From Sphingobacterium haloxyli (GTDB taxonomy: Bacteria; Bacteroidota; Bacteroidia; Sphingobacteriales; Sphingobacteriaceae), in contig NZ_PVBQ01000006.1 of the NCBI RefSeq assembly GCF_002980525.1, positions 1-64,000 of the forward strand: a DNA stretch of 64,000 nucleotides. The letters are read 5' to 3'. The translations under genes were made by a program, and so were the position numbers. A model generated the notes under the pieces. The model saw only the letters and a list, made by a program, of their open reading frames with translations, had not been told where the DNA came from and ran no database searches. Numbering within the stretch: position 1 is the stretch's first letter; every line of letters begins with the position of its first letter. Positions 16,015 through 24,139 of the stretch are shown piece by piece.

Positions 16015-16983
16015 TCAGCAACGGATTTCCTTGCGCATAAATAAATAGTAAGAAGCAGCAAAACACACAATAGTACAGGCGACCAACGCCACCATCTGCG
16101 ACCATGCAACTTTTATACTTTCCCAAACAGGTAGAGGCGAAGGGATTGCTCCCTGAAGTTGTTCCATGTGTAAAGGACCAAGACTTCTGATGGATGGCAT
16201 GAGCAACATACTCGTTCCATCACTATAGAGCTGACTCGGTGCAAAGCGCATGATTGTTAACATAAAATGTTGATATTGCATGATTTCCACTTCCGAAGCG
16301 TATGGGTTTGGCTGTACTGCTTTTGCTACAATATTGATAATGATCGGATAGAATACTGTGAAAAACAGCCAAATCGCAATGGCGACTAAAGCGGACGTTG
16401 CAGTGTGCTTAAAACGAACTGAAAACAGAATCGATAAATTGAGCCAGAAAGCAACATAAACGATGGTTAATAAGGTGAAAAGAAAAAGCCTATTGCATTC
16501 CATGAACGTAGGCGGAAAACCTATCAACAATGTTGCAGCGCCTATGGTCAGGAGAATAAGCGACACAAACAGGGTCCCTATAACGATTAATGCGCCAATA
16601 AATTTCGCGTTTAGAAAATAGTCCCGATGGATAGGCTGTGATAGAATACGACCCAAAGTGCGACCGTTAAACTCCGAGTTAACGGCATCAAAGCCCAAAC
16701 AAATACCAAGCAACGGCCCTAAAAAGCCAATAAATAGATGAAAAGACGGCATAGTACCATCAGAAGTTGTAAAAATCTTGAGAAAAAAGAACGCTGCATC
16801 GGGGTCGTTTGGATTGGGCGCTGTGTTTTTCAATGCCTGCAACGCCGTGTATAAAGAAGCTATACATGTCAATAAGACGATAGCTAGCAGGATGATAAAT
16901 TTCCAGCTTCGGATATGATCGGCAATTTCCTTTTTCACTAGAATAGAGAACGCATATAGATTATTGTTTTTATTTAGCGTCAT
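16015..16983 (-). CDS. ABC-2 type transporter permease
   Basis: The 322-residue product has six membrane segments, e.g. FIILLAIVLLTCIASLYTAL near the N-terminus and VALVACTIVCFAASYYLFM at the end, with a large first extracytoplasmic loop. The conserved NSEFNGRTLGRILSQPIHRD coupling segment is typical of ABC-2 permeases. Its ATG overlaps the ATPase stop (ATGA), so the two are translationally coupled. The exported substrate is unknown. Confidence 0.88.
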   Translation of the reverse strand: MTLNKNNNLYAFSILVKKEIADHIRSWKFIILLAIVLLTCIASLYTALQALKNTAPNPNDPDAAFFFLKIFTTSDGTMPSFHLFIGFLGPLLGICLGFDAVNSEFNGRTLGRILSQPIHRDYFLNAKFIGALIVIGTLFVSLILLTIGAATLLIGFPPTFMECNRLFLFTLLTIVYVAFWLNLSILFSVRFKHTATSALVAIAIWLFFTVFYPIIINIVAKAVQPNPYASEVEIMQYQHFMLTIMRFAPSQLYSDGTSMLLMPSIRSLGPLHMEQLQGAIPSPLPVWESIKVAWSQMVALVACTIVCFAASYYLFMRKEIRC

Positions 16984-17927
16984 TTTGTAAGACCTCCTTC
17001 GAAATAATGTGCGTAAATATCTTCTATGCCATAGGCGCGTTGCTGCAGCTGCATGATAGTAATGTCGTGATCGACCAGCTCTTTTGCGAGATGATGTACG
17101 ATGGTTTCATCCGCATCAATATGAAACACATCATCGTTTTGTTTGATAGATTTAATAGCTGACATTTCTTTCAAAATATTGTGAGTTCGTTGTGTGTCCG
17201 TCCGAGATACTTTGAGCTGGATGTTACGTGGCCTATCTTGAAAAAGTCTTGATGCCAAATCCTGAATAGGACCGTCAGCAACCAACTTTCCTTTGATAAA
17301 CAGACCGACTCTATCACAAATTTTTTGTACTTGATAAAGCTGATGACTAGATAATAAGACGGTCAGCTTCTCTTCTCGACTCAAACGCAATATAAGCGAG
17401 GTGAAATCTTTAACGCCCATGGGGTCCAATCCTAACGTCGGTTCGTCCAAAATCAGTACTTTGGGATCCTTTATTAAACTGTCAGCTAAGCCGAGCCGTT
17501 GCCGCATCCCTCTAGAAAATTTACCTACTTTTTTCTCGGCAACGTCTTGAAGACCTACTTTCTCTAAAAGAGAAAGCGAACGTTGTCTAGCCTCTTCGTA
17601 GGGAATCCCATTCAATTGCGCGGTCAATATTAGATTTTCTAGCGCGGTCCAACTCTCGTAAAAGCCGATATTGTCAGGGAGGTACCCAACCAGGCGTTTG
17701 ACAGCAATAGGCGATCGGACGGGGTCGATGTTACAAACCCCAATTTCGCCGGACGTTGGTTCACTCAAACCGAGCAGCATCAAGATCGTGGTCGATTTTC
17801 CGGCTCCGTTTGGTCCTAATAGACCGAAAATCTCACCGGCTGCAATGTCAAGATCCAGCTGGTTTACCGCTGTGAAATTCCCATACCTTTTCGTTAATTG
17901 CCGCACACGAATAATAGGGTTATCCAT
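16980..17927 (-). CDS. ABC transporter ATP-binding protein
   Basis: The 315-residue product has Walker A GPNGAGKSTT, the signature KFSRGMRQRLGLADSLI and Walker B VLILDEPTLGLD, then an accessory C-terminal domain of about 90 residues as in CcmA/NatA-type ABC-2 exporters. ATG 17927 is preferred over the in-frame ATG at 17942 because AAGGAG lies at the right distance before it and it starts one base after the stop of the NEW3 gene. It is the middle gene of a three-gene operon. Confidence 0.93.
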   Translation of the reverse strand: MDNPIIRVRQLTKRYGNFTAVNQLDLDIAAGEIFGLLGPNGAGKSTTILMLLGLSEPTSGEIGVCNIDPVRSPIAVKRLVGYLPDNIGFYESWTALENLILTAQLNGIPYEEARQRSLSLLEKVGLQDVAEKKVGKFSRGMRQRLGLADSLIKDPKVLILDEPTLGLDPMGVKDFTSLILRLSREEKLTVLLSSHQLYQVQKICDRVGLFIKGKLVADGPIQDLASRLFQDRPRNIQLKVSRTDTQRTHNILKEMSAIKSIKQNDDVFHIDADETIVHHLAKELVDHDITIMQLQQRAYGIEDIYAHYFEGGLTK

Positions 17928-17928
17928 T

Positions 17929-19056
17929 TTATCTCCTTCCATATTTGCGGATCAAAAAATAAACGAGTGCGACGGCGATAGCAATAACAAAAATACCCAC
18001 CCAGCCCCATAGTAAGGAAGTTTCTACGGTCACGCGAAACTTAATACTGTCGCTCGTTTCATTGTTTTTGGCATTCAATGTAATTTGATAGTCACCTGCA
18101 ATGGCTTTTTTTGCAGGTCTAACGATTGCTGTGACGGTTTGGCTCTCGCCGGCTTTGAGACTGCTAATCCGGCTAGGCTCAAAATGAGCTTCCCATTGTG
18201 AGGGGGTGGAAGCACTAAGATTGACTTGACTCAGATCGGAAGTACCGGTATTTTTAACTAAAAATTGAATTGATTTATTTCGATTGGCAGTTGCTGTCGT
18301 ACTCAACAGCCCCTCGGGTGTAGTGAGCTGTATTTCGTAGGAACCTGTAATGACAACTTCTAGTGAGAGGTTGGACTGATTTAGTGGACTTTGGGCAAAT
18401 AGTGGAATCGTATATTTTCCCTTTTTGACACTTTCGGGAGGAAGAATTTCAATTAATATATCCTTTCGTTGATTACCTTCTATGTTAACAGATGATACTT
18501 GCTTTCCGTCGACTTTGAATGTCGCTCCCCAGCCCGATTGTAGATTAGCGCCCAAACGATATACCTGCGCTTCCGAAGAGCGATTAAGCAAGGACGCATT
18601 GAAAGTGAAGGTTGATTTTGCCGAACCCTCCATGTTGGTTTGTGGGCTATTGAACTCTGACGACGATTTTCCATCCGTGGTGACATCGACAGTCAGCGGC
18701 AGGGACGATTCACCTTGCGCAACCAGCTGAAATCGGTACTGTCCCTTTTCTATTTTGGAAGGTACGATAATCTTTAGGTTGAGCGATTTGCGCTCTTTGG
18801 GTAAGACGGAGATTTCCGCCGCACTATAATTTCCCGACTTCATTTCATAATCCCAATCTTTAGGGAGATTTCGCAAGCTGATCCTTCCGTTTCGCGTAAC
18901 CGAACTGTTGTTGATTAGCTCCACATTGTAATCAATGACCTCTCCCGGTGAAACCGAAATCTTCGGATAGGTCGTGTACAGTTGCAAATTTTGAGCAATG
19001 GCAATGTTTGATGCCAAAATCATGCCCAATAAATAGATTATCCGACTTTTTAGCAT
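17929..19056 (-). CDS. Secreted/membrane-anchored NEW3-domain protein
   Basis: The 375-residue product from ATG 19056 has a signal peptide (IIYLLGMILASNIAIAQ), three Ig-like NEW3 repeats (e.g. SVSPGEVIDYNVELINNS, and SIQFLVKNTGTSDLSQVNLS) and a C-terminal membrane helix (WGWVGIFVIAIAVALVYFLI) ending in RKYGRR. The bulk would sit outside the inner membrane. Upstream in-frame codons cross the fabG terminator, so the shorter start is right. It leads the ABC-2 operon and may bind or present the transported substrate. Confidence 0.82.
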   Translation of the reverse strand: MLKSRIIYLLGMILASNIAIAQNLQLYTTYPKISVSPGEVIDYNVELINNSSVTRNGRISLRNLPKDWDYEMKSGNYSAAEISVLPKERKSLNLKIIVPSKIEKGQYRFQLVAQGESSLPLTVDVTTDGKSSSEFNSPQTNMEGSAKSTFTFNASLLNRSSEAQVYRLGANLQSGWGATFKVDGKQVSSVNIEGNQRKDILIEILPPESVKKGKYTIPLFAQSPLNQSNLSLEVVITGSYEIQLTTPEGLLSTTATANRNKSIQFLVKNTGTSDLSQVNLSASTPSQWEAHFEPSRISSLKAGESQTVTAIVRPAKKAIAGDYQITLNAKNNETSDSIKFRVTVETSLLWGWVGIFVIAIAVALVYFLIRKYGRR

Positions 19057-19101
19057 AAAGTAAAATTTTAAAAAGAGTGGTTTTATTAATTTTATTGGCC
19101 T

Positions 19102-19138
19102 AAAATAAAAAGCCCTTAACATTCCTGTCAAGGGCTTT
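19102..19138 (-). terminator. Intrinsic terminator of fabG
   Basis: On the minus strand AAAGCCCTT / AAGGGCTTT form a 9-bp stem with a 12-nt loop, followed by TTTTATTTT. Confidence 0.88.
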
Positions 19139-19199
19139 AACATTTTTTTACATATTATCTGGCCAGTTGAATTTCGTCAATTCAGCTGCGTATCATTTT

Positions 19200-19943
19200 T
19201 TACAGCATACCACCATCCACAGGAATAACCTGGCCATTGATATAAGAGGATAAATCCGACGCCAAGAATAAACAAGCGTTGGCCACGTCTTCAGCTTCTC
19301 CGGCACGCTTTAGCGGAATGTTTGCTTCCCATCCGGCAACGACCTTTGGATCGAGTACCTCAGTCATTTCGGTGCGGATAAATCCGGGTGCGATCACATT
19401 AGTCCGGATATTTCTAGAACCCAGTTCTCTGGCTACGGATTTAGAGAAACCGATGATGCCCGCTTTAGAAGCAGCGTAATTTGCTTGTCCGGCATTACCT
19501 TGTATGCCGACCACCGAGCTCATATTGATAAACGAACCTTTACGGTTTTTCATCATGATTTTCGATGCCGCCTTAGTTACATTAAAAATTGATTTGAGAT
19601 TAACGTTCATGACATCATCCCAGTTTTCTTCTGTCATACGCATTAACAGACCGTCCTTCGTAATCCCTGCGTTGTTGACGACGACATCAATTGTTCCAAA
19701 TTCAGCAACGATGTCTTCGATTAACTTCTCAGCTTCCTCAAATTTAGATGCGTCGGAACGGAAACCCTTTACGTGTGTGCCAAAAGCCTGTAATTCGTTC
19801 TCCAACGCTTCTCCCTTTTCTACAGAAGATAAATAGGTAAATGCAACGTTCGCTCCATGCCGAGCAAAAACTTCAGCAATTTTTCGACCGATGCCTTTTG
19901 ATGCTCCCGTGATTAAAGCTGTTTTGCCTTCTAATAATTTCAT
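19200..19943 (-). CDS. fabG: 3-oxoacyl-[acyl-carrier-protein] reductase
   Basis: The 247-residue product is a short-chain dehydrogenase: NADP motif TGASKGIGRKIAEVFARHG, NNAG, catalytic Ser in INMSSVVGIQGNAGQ, YAASKAG with the Tyr/Lys pair, and the C-terminal INGQVIPVDGGML. It reduces beta-ketoacyl-ACP in fatty-acid elongation. The start at 19943 (MKLLEGKTALITG) fits FabG; an upstream in-frame ATG at 20009 would add an atypical 22-residue leader encoded in a repeat found elsewhere. It is monocistronic. Confidence 0.93.
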   Translation of the reverse strand: MKLLEGKTALITGASKGIGRKIAEVFARHGANVAFTYLSSVEKGEALENELQAFGTHVKGFRSDASKFEEAEKLIEDIVAEFGTIDVVVNNAGITKDGLLMRMTEENWDDVMNVNLKSIFNVTKAASKIMMKNRKGSFINMSSVVGIQGNAGQANYAASKAGIIGFSKSVARELGSRNIRTNVIAPGFIRTEMTEVLDPKVVAGWEANIPLKRAGEAEDVANACLFLASDLSSYINGQVIPVDGGML

Positions 19944-19989
19944 TTTATGTTTGTATGATTCTAGTTCCGCTCTTAAATATCCAACAAAC

Positions 19990-20025
19990 CTAAATAAAAT
20001 GCTTTGCATTCACCAATACCTAATA
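19990..20025. repeat. Short dispersed element upstream of fabG, copy 2
   Basis: Matches 2504-2539 at 30 of 36 positions and lies in the same orientation before its gene. Here the inverted repeat is perfect: AATGC-AAA-GCATT on the minus strand. Distance to the fabG ATG is 47-82 nt. Confidence 0.45.
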
Positions 20026-20195
20026 AAAAAAATCAATTGGTCGTACCGCTGCATCTTGCAGCCATTTAATTACAACCTAACGGTTTCATGTAAAAAAAGC
20101 CTCAGTTTACGATGCTATTTCCGATATAAATGGGAGTTATAGGCAATAATATTATCTATATGCGTTATATATGTAGGAAAATTTTCGAAAAACGA

Positions 20196-20720
20196 ATGAA
20201 GATGAACAAGAATAAATTTATTATGCAGAGACTAAAAGTAATTTTATTAGCCGTAATGATGATGGTTGGCGTTGGAGCTATGGCGCAGGAACCGAACCTA
20301 CTGCAGGAACCGGAATTGAAAGAAGATTTCGAAAAAGACGAATTAATTTCATTTATAAAAGCGAGTTCCAAAGTGGAAGCTATACAAATGGGAGTACAAG
20401 AGAGTATGGCGAACGCGGTCAAAGAAGAGGGCTTAACAGTGGAGAAATTTAATACGATGGCGCAAGCACAAGAAAATTCAGAGGAAGGGATTCAAAATGA
20501 AAGTGCCGAAGATCAGAAAATGTTCAATACCGCTTTTGAAAAAATAATGAAAATTCAAGACGACGTTGGAGGAGATATTCAAGAAGCAATAAAAGAAGAG
20601 GGTATCGATATACAGGTGTTCGAACAAATTATGTACGCCTATCAAAACAGCGAAAAAGTAAAAGGTGAGTTAGATGGTGTGTTGTTGGAATTACAACAGG
20701 AACAAAGCACGCAGCCTTAA
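20196..20720 (+). CDS. Secreted DUF4168 family protein
   Basis: The 174-residue product has a signal peptide (VILLAVMMMVGVGAMAQ) and a helical acidic mature region with paired segments (EGLTVEKFNTMAQAQENSEE and EGIDIQVFEQIMYAYQNSEK), as in DUF4168 proteins. Function unknown; predicted periplasmic. Start codon is uncertain: ATGs at 20196, 20202 and 20223 all lead into the same signal peptide. It ends before a strong terminator at 20777-20812. Confidence 0.7.
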   Translation: MKMNKNKFIMQRLKVILLAVMMMVGVGAMAQEPNLLQEPELKEDFEKDELISFIKASSKVEAIQMGVQESMANAVKEEGLTVEKFNTMAQAQENSEEGIQNESAEDQKMFNTAFEKIMKIQDDVGGDIQEAIKEEGIDIQVFEQIMYAYQNSEKVKGELDGVLLELQQEQSTQP

Positions 20721-20776
20721 TAATAATAGCACAAAAATCCTGACACCACCGTAACATTTTTCAGGAATATGACGAG

Positions 20777-20812
20777 CCCATGAATAGTGATATTCATGGG
20801 TTTTTATTTTTT
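20777..20812 (+). terminator. Intrinsic terminator after DUF4168 gene
   Basis: CCCATGAATA-GTGA-TATTCATGGG, a perfect 10-bp stem, followed by TTTTTATTTTTT. Confidence 0.92.
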
Positions 20813-20901
20813 GGTTAAATGCGATGCAGCCCTCTTAAAAAAATAACAAGAATAATGAAAGAATTTTGACACTTTCATTCGGTTATAACCAATTTGAATG
20901 T

Positions 20902-20909
20902 TAATTTTG
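20902..20909 (+). promoter_or_regulatory. mqo promoter -7 box
   Basis: TAATTTTG fits TAnnTTTG and lies 17 nt before ATG 20927, giving a very short leader. No TTTG at the usual -33 distance. Confidence 0.5.
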
Positions 20910-20926
20910 TACGCAATTTTGAAACT

Positions 20927-22420
20927 ATGGGTAAAAAAGCTAAAAAATCTGAAGTCGATGTCGTATTGATTGGTGCAGGTATCATGAGCGCTACGTTGGG
21001 GACTTTAATCAATGAGCTGAGTCCTGATATTAATATCGAAATCATCGAACGGCTGGACGTTGTTGCGGCTGAAAGTTCAGATGCCTGGAATAATGCTGGT
21101 ACAGGGCATTCGGCGTTATGCGAATTAAATTACACGCCAGAACAACCCGATGGCAGTGTGAAAATAGATAAGGCTATTAATATTGCCGAGCAATTTGAGA
21201 TTTCCAAACAGTTTTGGGCCTACTTGGTAGAAAAAGGAATTCTAAAAGAGCCTACTGAATTTATCCGTCAAGTGCCACACATGAGTGCCGTATTCGGCGA
21301 GAAGGATGTTCAATTTTTGCGCACGCGCTATACCGCAATGGAAAAAGAGAACTTATTTAAAGGTATGGTGTATACCGAGGACAAAGGGGTTTTAGAAGAC
21401 TGGATACCACTTATGATGGAGGGGCGATCGAAAAACGAAGTGATGGCTGCCACACGCATGGAAATAGGGACCGATGTAAATTTTGGTTCGCTTACGCGTG
21501 ATTTGGTTCGTCACCTACAAACGAAGGATAATATTAAGCTATCACTCAACCAGGAAGTACGTGATATAGAACGCGAAGAGGATGGCCGTTGGGAAGTGGA
21601 AACCAAAGATTTGAACACAGGCGAAAGGCGTAAAATAAAAGCGAGGTTTGTGTTTATTGGCGCAGGAGGCCGTTCTTTACTTCTTCTAGAAAAATCCGGG
21701 ATACCCGAGGCAAAAGGATATGGCGGGTTTCCGGTCGGTGGGCAGTGGCTACGCTGTACCAATAAGGAGATTATAGAAAAGCATCATGCTAAAGTATATG
21801 GAAAAGCATCGGTAGGTGCACCTCCCATGTCTGTTCCTCACCTAGATACTCGCTATATTGACGGTGAACAGGCACTATTGTTCGGACCGTATGCAGGTTT
21901 TTCGACGAAGTTCTTAAAAAAAGGTTCTTATTTTGATCTTCCAGCATCTATCAAACTGTCGAACATTAAACCCATGCTTTCGGCGGGTCTGCATAATTTG
22001 GATTTAACAAAATATCTGATTACTGAAGTCATGAAAAGCCCTTCGGATAAATTGGATGCGTTAAAACAATTTATGCCAACAGCGGAGTTGGAGGATTGGA
22101 AAGTCGAAGTTGCGGGGCAGCGAGTACAGGTTATAAAAAAAGATCCAAAACATGGTGGTATCTTAGAATTTGGTACGGAAGTAGTCTCAAGTGCCGATGG
22201 TTCCATCGCAGCTTTATTAGGGGCATCTCCGGGGGCGTCTACGTCTGTGCCCATCATGATTAACCTATTGAAACGTTGTTTCCCCGAAAGAGCAAAATCG
22301 GATGAATACCGCAAAAAGCTTCGTGAGCTTGTCCCATCGTGGGGTAAAAGTTTAAATGATGACCCTGCTTTATGTGAATCGGTTAGAAATCGTTCGAAAG
22401 ACGCTTTACAATTAGCGTAA
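20927..22420 (+). CDS. mqo: Malate:quinone oxidoreductase
   Basis: The 497-residue product has FAD motif VDVVLIGAGIMSATLGTLIN, ESSDAWNNAGTGHSALCELN, the VFIGAGGRSLLLLEKSGIPE strand and GFPVGGQWLRC, all typical of Mqo. It oxidises malate to oxaloacetate and passes electrons to menaquinone at the inner membrane. The ATG at 20927 is chosen because a -7 box occupies 20902-20909; a TTG at 20894 would start upstream of that box. It is followed closely by pnuC and an acyl-CoA dehydrogenase gene. Confidence 0.96.
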   Translation: MGKKAKKSEVDVVLIGAGIMSATLGTLINELSPDINIEIIERLDVVAAESSDAWNNAGTGHSALCELNYTPEQPDGSVKIDKAINIAEQFEISKQFWAYLVEKGILKEPTEFIRQVPHMSAVFGEKDVQFLRTRYTAMEKENLFKGMVYTEDKGVLEDWIPLMMEGRSKNEVMAATRMEIGTDVNFGSLTRDLVRHLQTKDNIKLSLNQEVRDIEREEDGRWEVETKDLNTGERRKIKARFVFIGAGGRSLLLLEKSGIPEAKGYGGFPVGGQWLRCTNKEIIEKHHAKVYGKASVGAPPMSVPHLDTRYIDGEQALLFGPYAGFSTKFLKKGSYFDLPASIKLSNIKPMLSAGLHNLDLTKYLITEVMKSPSDKLDALKQFMPTAELEDWKVEVAGQRVQVIKKDPKHGGILEFGTEVVSSADGSIAALLGASPGASTSVPIMINLLKRCFPERAKSDEYRKKLRELVPSWGKSLNDDPALCESVRNRSKDALQLA

Positions 22421-22455
22421 GCTAACAACATACTTTATGGGATGTTTGGGGCCAT

Positions 22456-23067
22456 ATGCATATAACTGAATTTGTTGAACAGATACAAAATAGTTTTCTT
22501 CAGACCTCTTGGTTAGAGCGGCTAGCGGTGCTTTTTGGTGTTGTGCAGGTATTACTATCCCGTAAAAACAAAATATCCAATTATTTCTTTGGCATCGTTG
22601 GCATTTGCCTGACCATTTCCGTGTTGTACGGCGCTAAGCTATATGCCGAGATATTGCTACATGCGTATTATTTGGTTATGAGTATTTATGGCTTGTGGTA
22701 CTGGAAATTTAGAAACCAAAGTCAACAACAAATACACATTACCCGATGTGGTCCGCAAGATTGGTCTATCGTTGCTGGCATCGTTGTAGTCGGTTATTTC
22801 ATACTGTTCGGTTTTTTGACATACTTTACTGATTCTGATGTACCCGTAATGGATGCATTTGTTTCCAGCACGGCTTGGGCGGGGATGTGGCTACTTGCCA
22901 AACGAAAAATTGAAAACTGGATATTATTGAATATAAGTAACTTCGTGGCCGTACCTTTGTTATTTTATAAGGGACTTTATCTTTTTGCTTGTTTGACCAT
23001 ATTCCTGTTTATTGTCGCTATATCCGGCTATATAAAATGGAGGAAAATTATGTCTAGTCAATTTTAA
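22456..23067 (+). CDS. pnuC: PnuC-type nicotinamide riboside/vitamin transporter
   Basis: The 203-residue product has about seven membrane helices and the PnuC features VVQVLLSRKNKISNYFFGIV, YLVMSIYGLWYWKF, STAWAGMWLLAKRKIENWIL and the NW/K pattern that lines the substrate site. PnuC carries nicotinamide riboside; Bacteroidota relatives (PnuT) carry thiamine, so the substrate is uncertain. There is no room for a TPP riboswitch in the 35-nt gap after mqo, which argues mildly against the thiamine version. Confidence 0.85.
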   Translation: MHITEFVEQIQNSFLQTSWLERLAVLFGVVQVLLSRKNKISNYFFGIVGICLTISVLYGAKLYAEILLHAYYLVMSIYGLWYWKFRNQSQQQIHITRCGPQDWSIVAGIVVVGYFILFGFLTYFTDSDVPVMDAFVSSTAWAGMWLLAKRKIENWILLNISNFVAVPLLFYKGLYLFACLTIFLFIVAISGYIKWRKIMSSQF

Positions 23068-23071
23068 TTTT

Positions 23072-24139
23072 ATGATGCTTAATACTGAAACTCGACACGT
23101 TATCAGCGATAATGTGCTTGCAAGTATCCGGAGAAAGACATTGACCCCCGAATTATTACAACTAATATCTCGGCAAAATTGGTTTAATTTATGGGTTCCT
23201 AAAGTTTATGGGGGACTAAATGCTGAACTGAAAGAGGGGTGTCAGTTGCTGGAGGAATTGGCATACATTGATGGTGGTTTTGCTTGGACGGTAACCCTTT
23301 GTGCGGGAGCTAATATGTTTGCGGGATTTATTAACCCTGCCGTGGCGGAAATAATTTTCAAGCAGGAACAAGTCTGTTGGGGCGGAAGCGGTATGCCTTC
23401 TGGACGAGCTGATAAAGAAGGAGACCATTTTATTATCACTGGCTCGTGGAAGTACGCTACGGGAGCCCCTCACTTAACTCATTTTACCTTGAACGCTTGG
23501 GTATATGAAGATGGAGAACCTGTGCTTGACACCGGCGGAAGTCAGGTCTACCGTTCGTTTTTTGTAGATCGTGAGCATGTACTTATTCATTACGATTGGG
23601 ATACGTTTGGGTTAGAATGTACGGCAAGTCATAGTTTTTCTATTAATGAGTTGAAAGTTCCGCAAGGACGCGCTTTTGATCTGCACCCGGACTGCCGCAC
23701 GAGCGATGAGCCTATTTTTTATTATCCATTCATGACCTTTGCAGAATGCACATTAGCCGTTAATTATATCGGTATGTTTCGTCGCTTTCTTGACCTGTTC
23801 GAAAAACAGCTTCTTGTTAAATCGTCTGATCCTGAATGGGTGAAGACAAACGGAAAAATATTATTTAAAAAAGTAGATGCGGTGAGGAGCACTTTTGACA
23901 AAAAAGCCAAACGTCTTTATCAACTCATAGACGAGACATGGAAGGAGACAGAACCCGACACCTTACTTATAGCGGAAATAGCTGATTTAAGCAGAGCGTT
24001 GGTTAGCGATGTTCGGACTGGAACAATAGACTTATTTCCCTACACAGGCATTGCGGGCGCACAGCGTGAGAATGAATTGAATATCGTTTTTCGTCATATT
24101 TTTACAGCTTCGCAACACGCTTTATTGAATAGAAGCTAA
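23072..24139 (+). CDS. Acyl-CoA dehydrogenase family flavoprotein
   Basis: The 355-residue product follows the acyl-CoA dehydrogenase plan: N-terminal helices (FNLWVPKVYGGLNAELKEGC), GGFAWTVTLCAGANMF, the middle beta-domain GSWKYATGAPHLTHF with GLECTASHSFSINELKVP, and a helical C-terminus that is shorter than in classical members. It resembles the group that includes flavin-dependent hydroxylases as well as dehydrogenases, so the reaction is not certain. It begins 4 nt after pnuC and overlaps the convergent ThDP enzyme gene by 4 nt at its stop. Confidence 0.72.
   Translation: MMLNTETRHVISDNVLASIRRKTLTPELLQLISRQNWFNLWVPKVYGGLNAELKEGCQLLEELAYIDGGFAWTVTLCAGANMFAGFINPAVAEIIFKQEQVCWGGSGMPSGRADKEGDHFIITGSWKYATGAPHLTHFTLNAWVYEDGEPVLDTGGSQVYRSFFVDREHVLIHYDWDTFGLECTASHSFSINELKVPQGRAFDLHPDCRTSDEPIFYYPFMTFAECTLAVNYIGMFRRFLDLFEKQLLVKSSDPEWVKTNGKILFKKVDAVRSTFDKKAKRLYQLIDETWKETEPDTLLIAEIADLSRALVSDVRTGTIDLFPYTGIAGAQRENELNIVFRHIFTASQHALLNRS

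Noticed and set aside
19057-19143. N-terminal extension of the NEW3-domain protein
   Set aside because: It crosses the fabG terminator and would bury the signal peptide.
19944-20009. N-terminal extension of FabG
   Set aside because: Atypical for the family, and part of it lies in sequence upstream of the normal start that belongs to a dispersed element.
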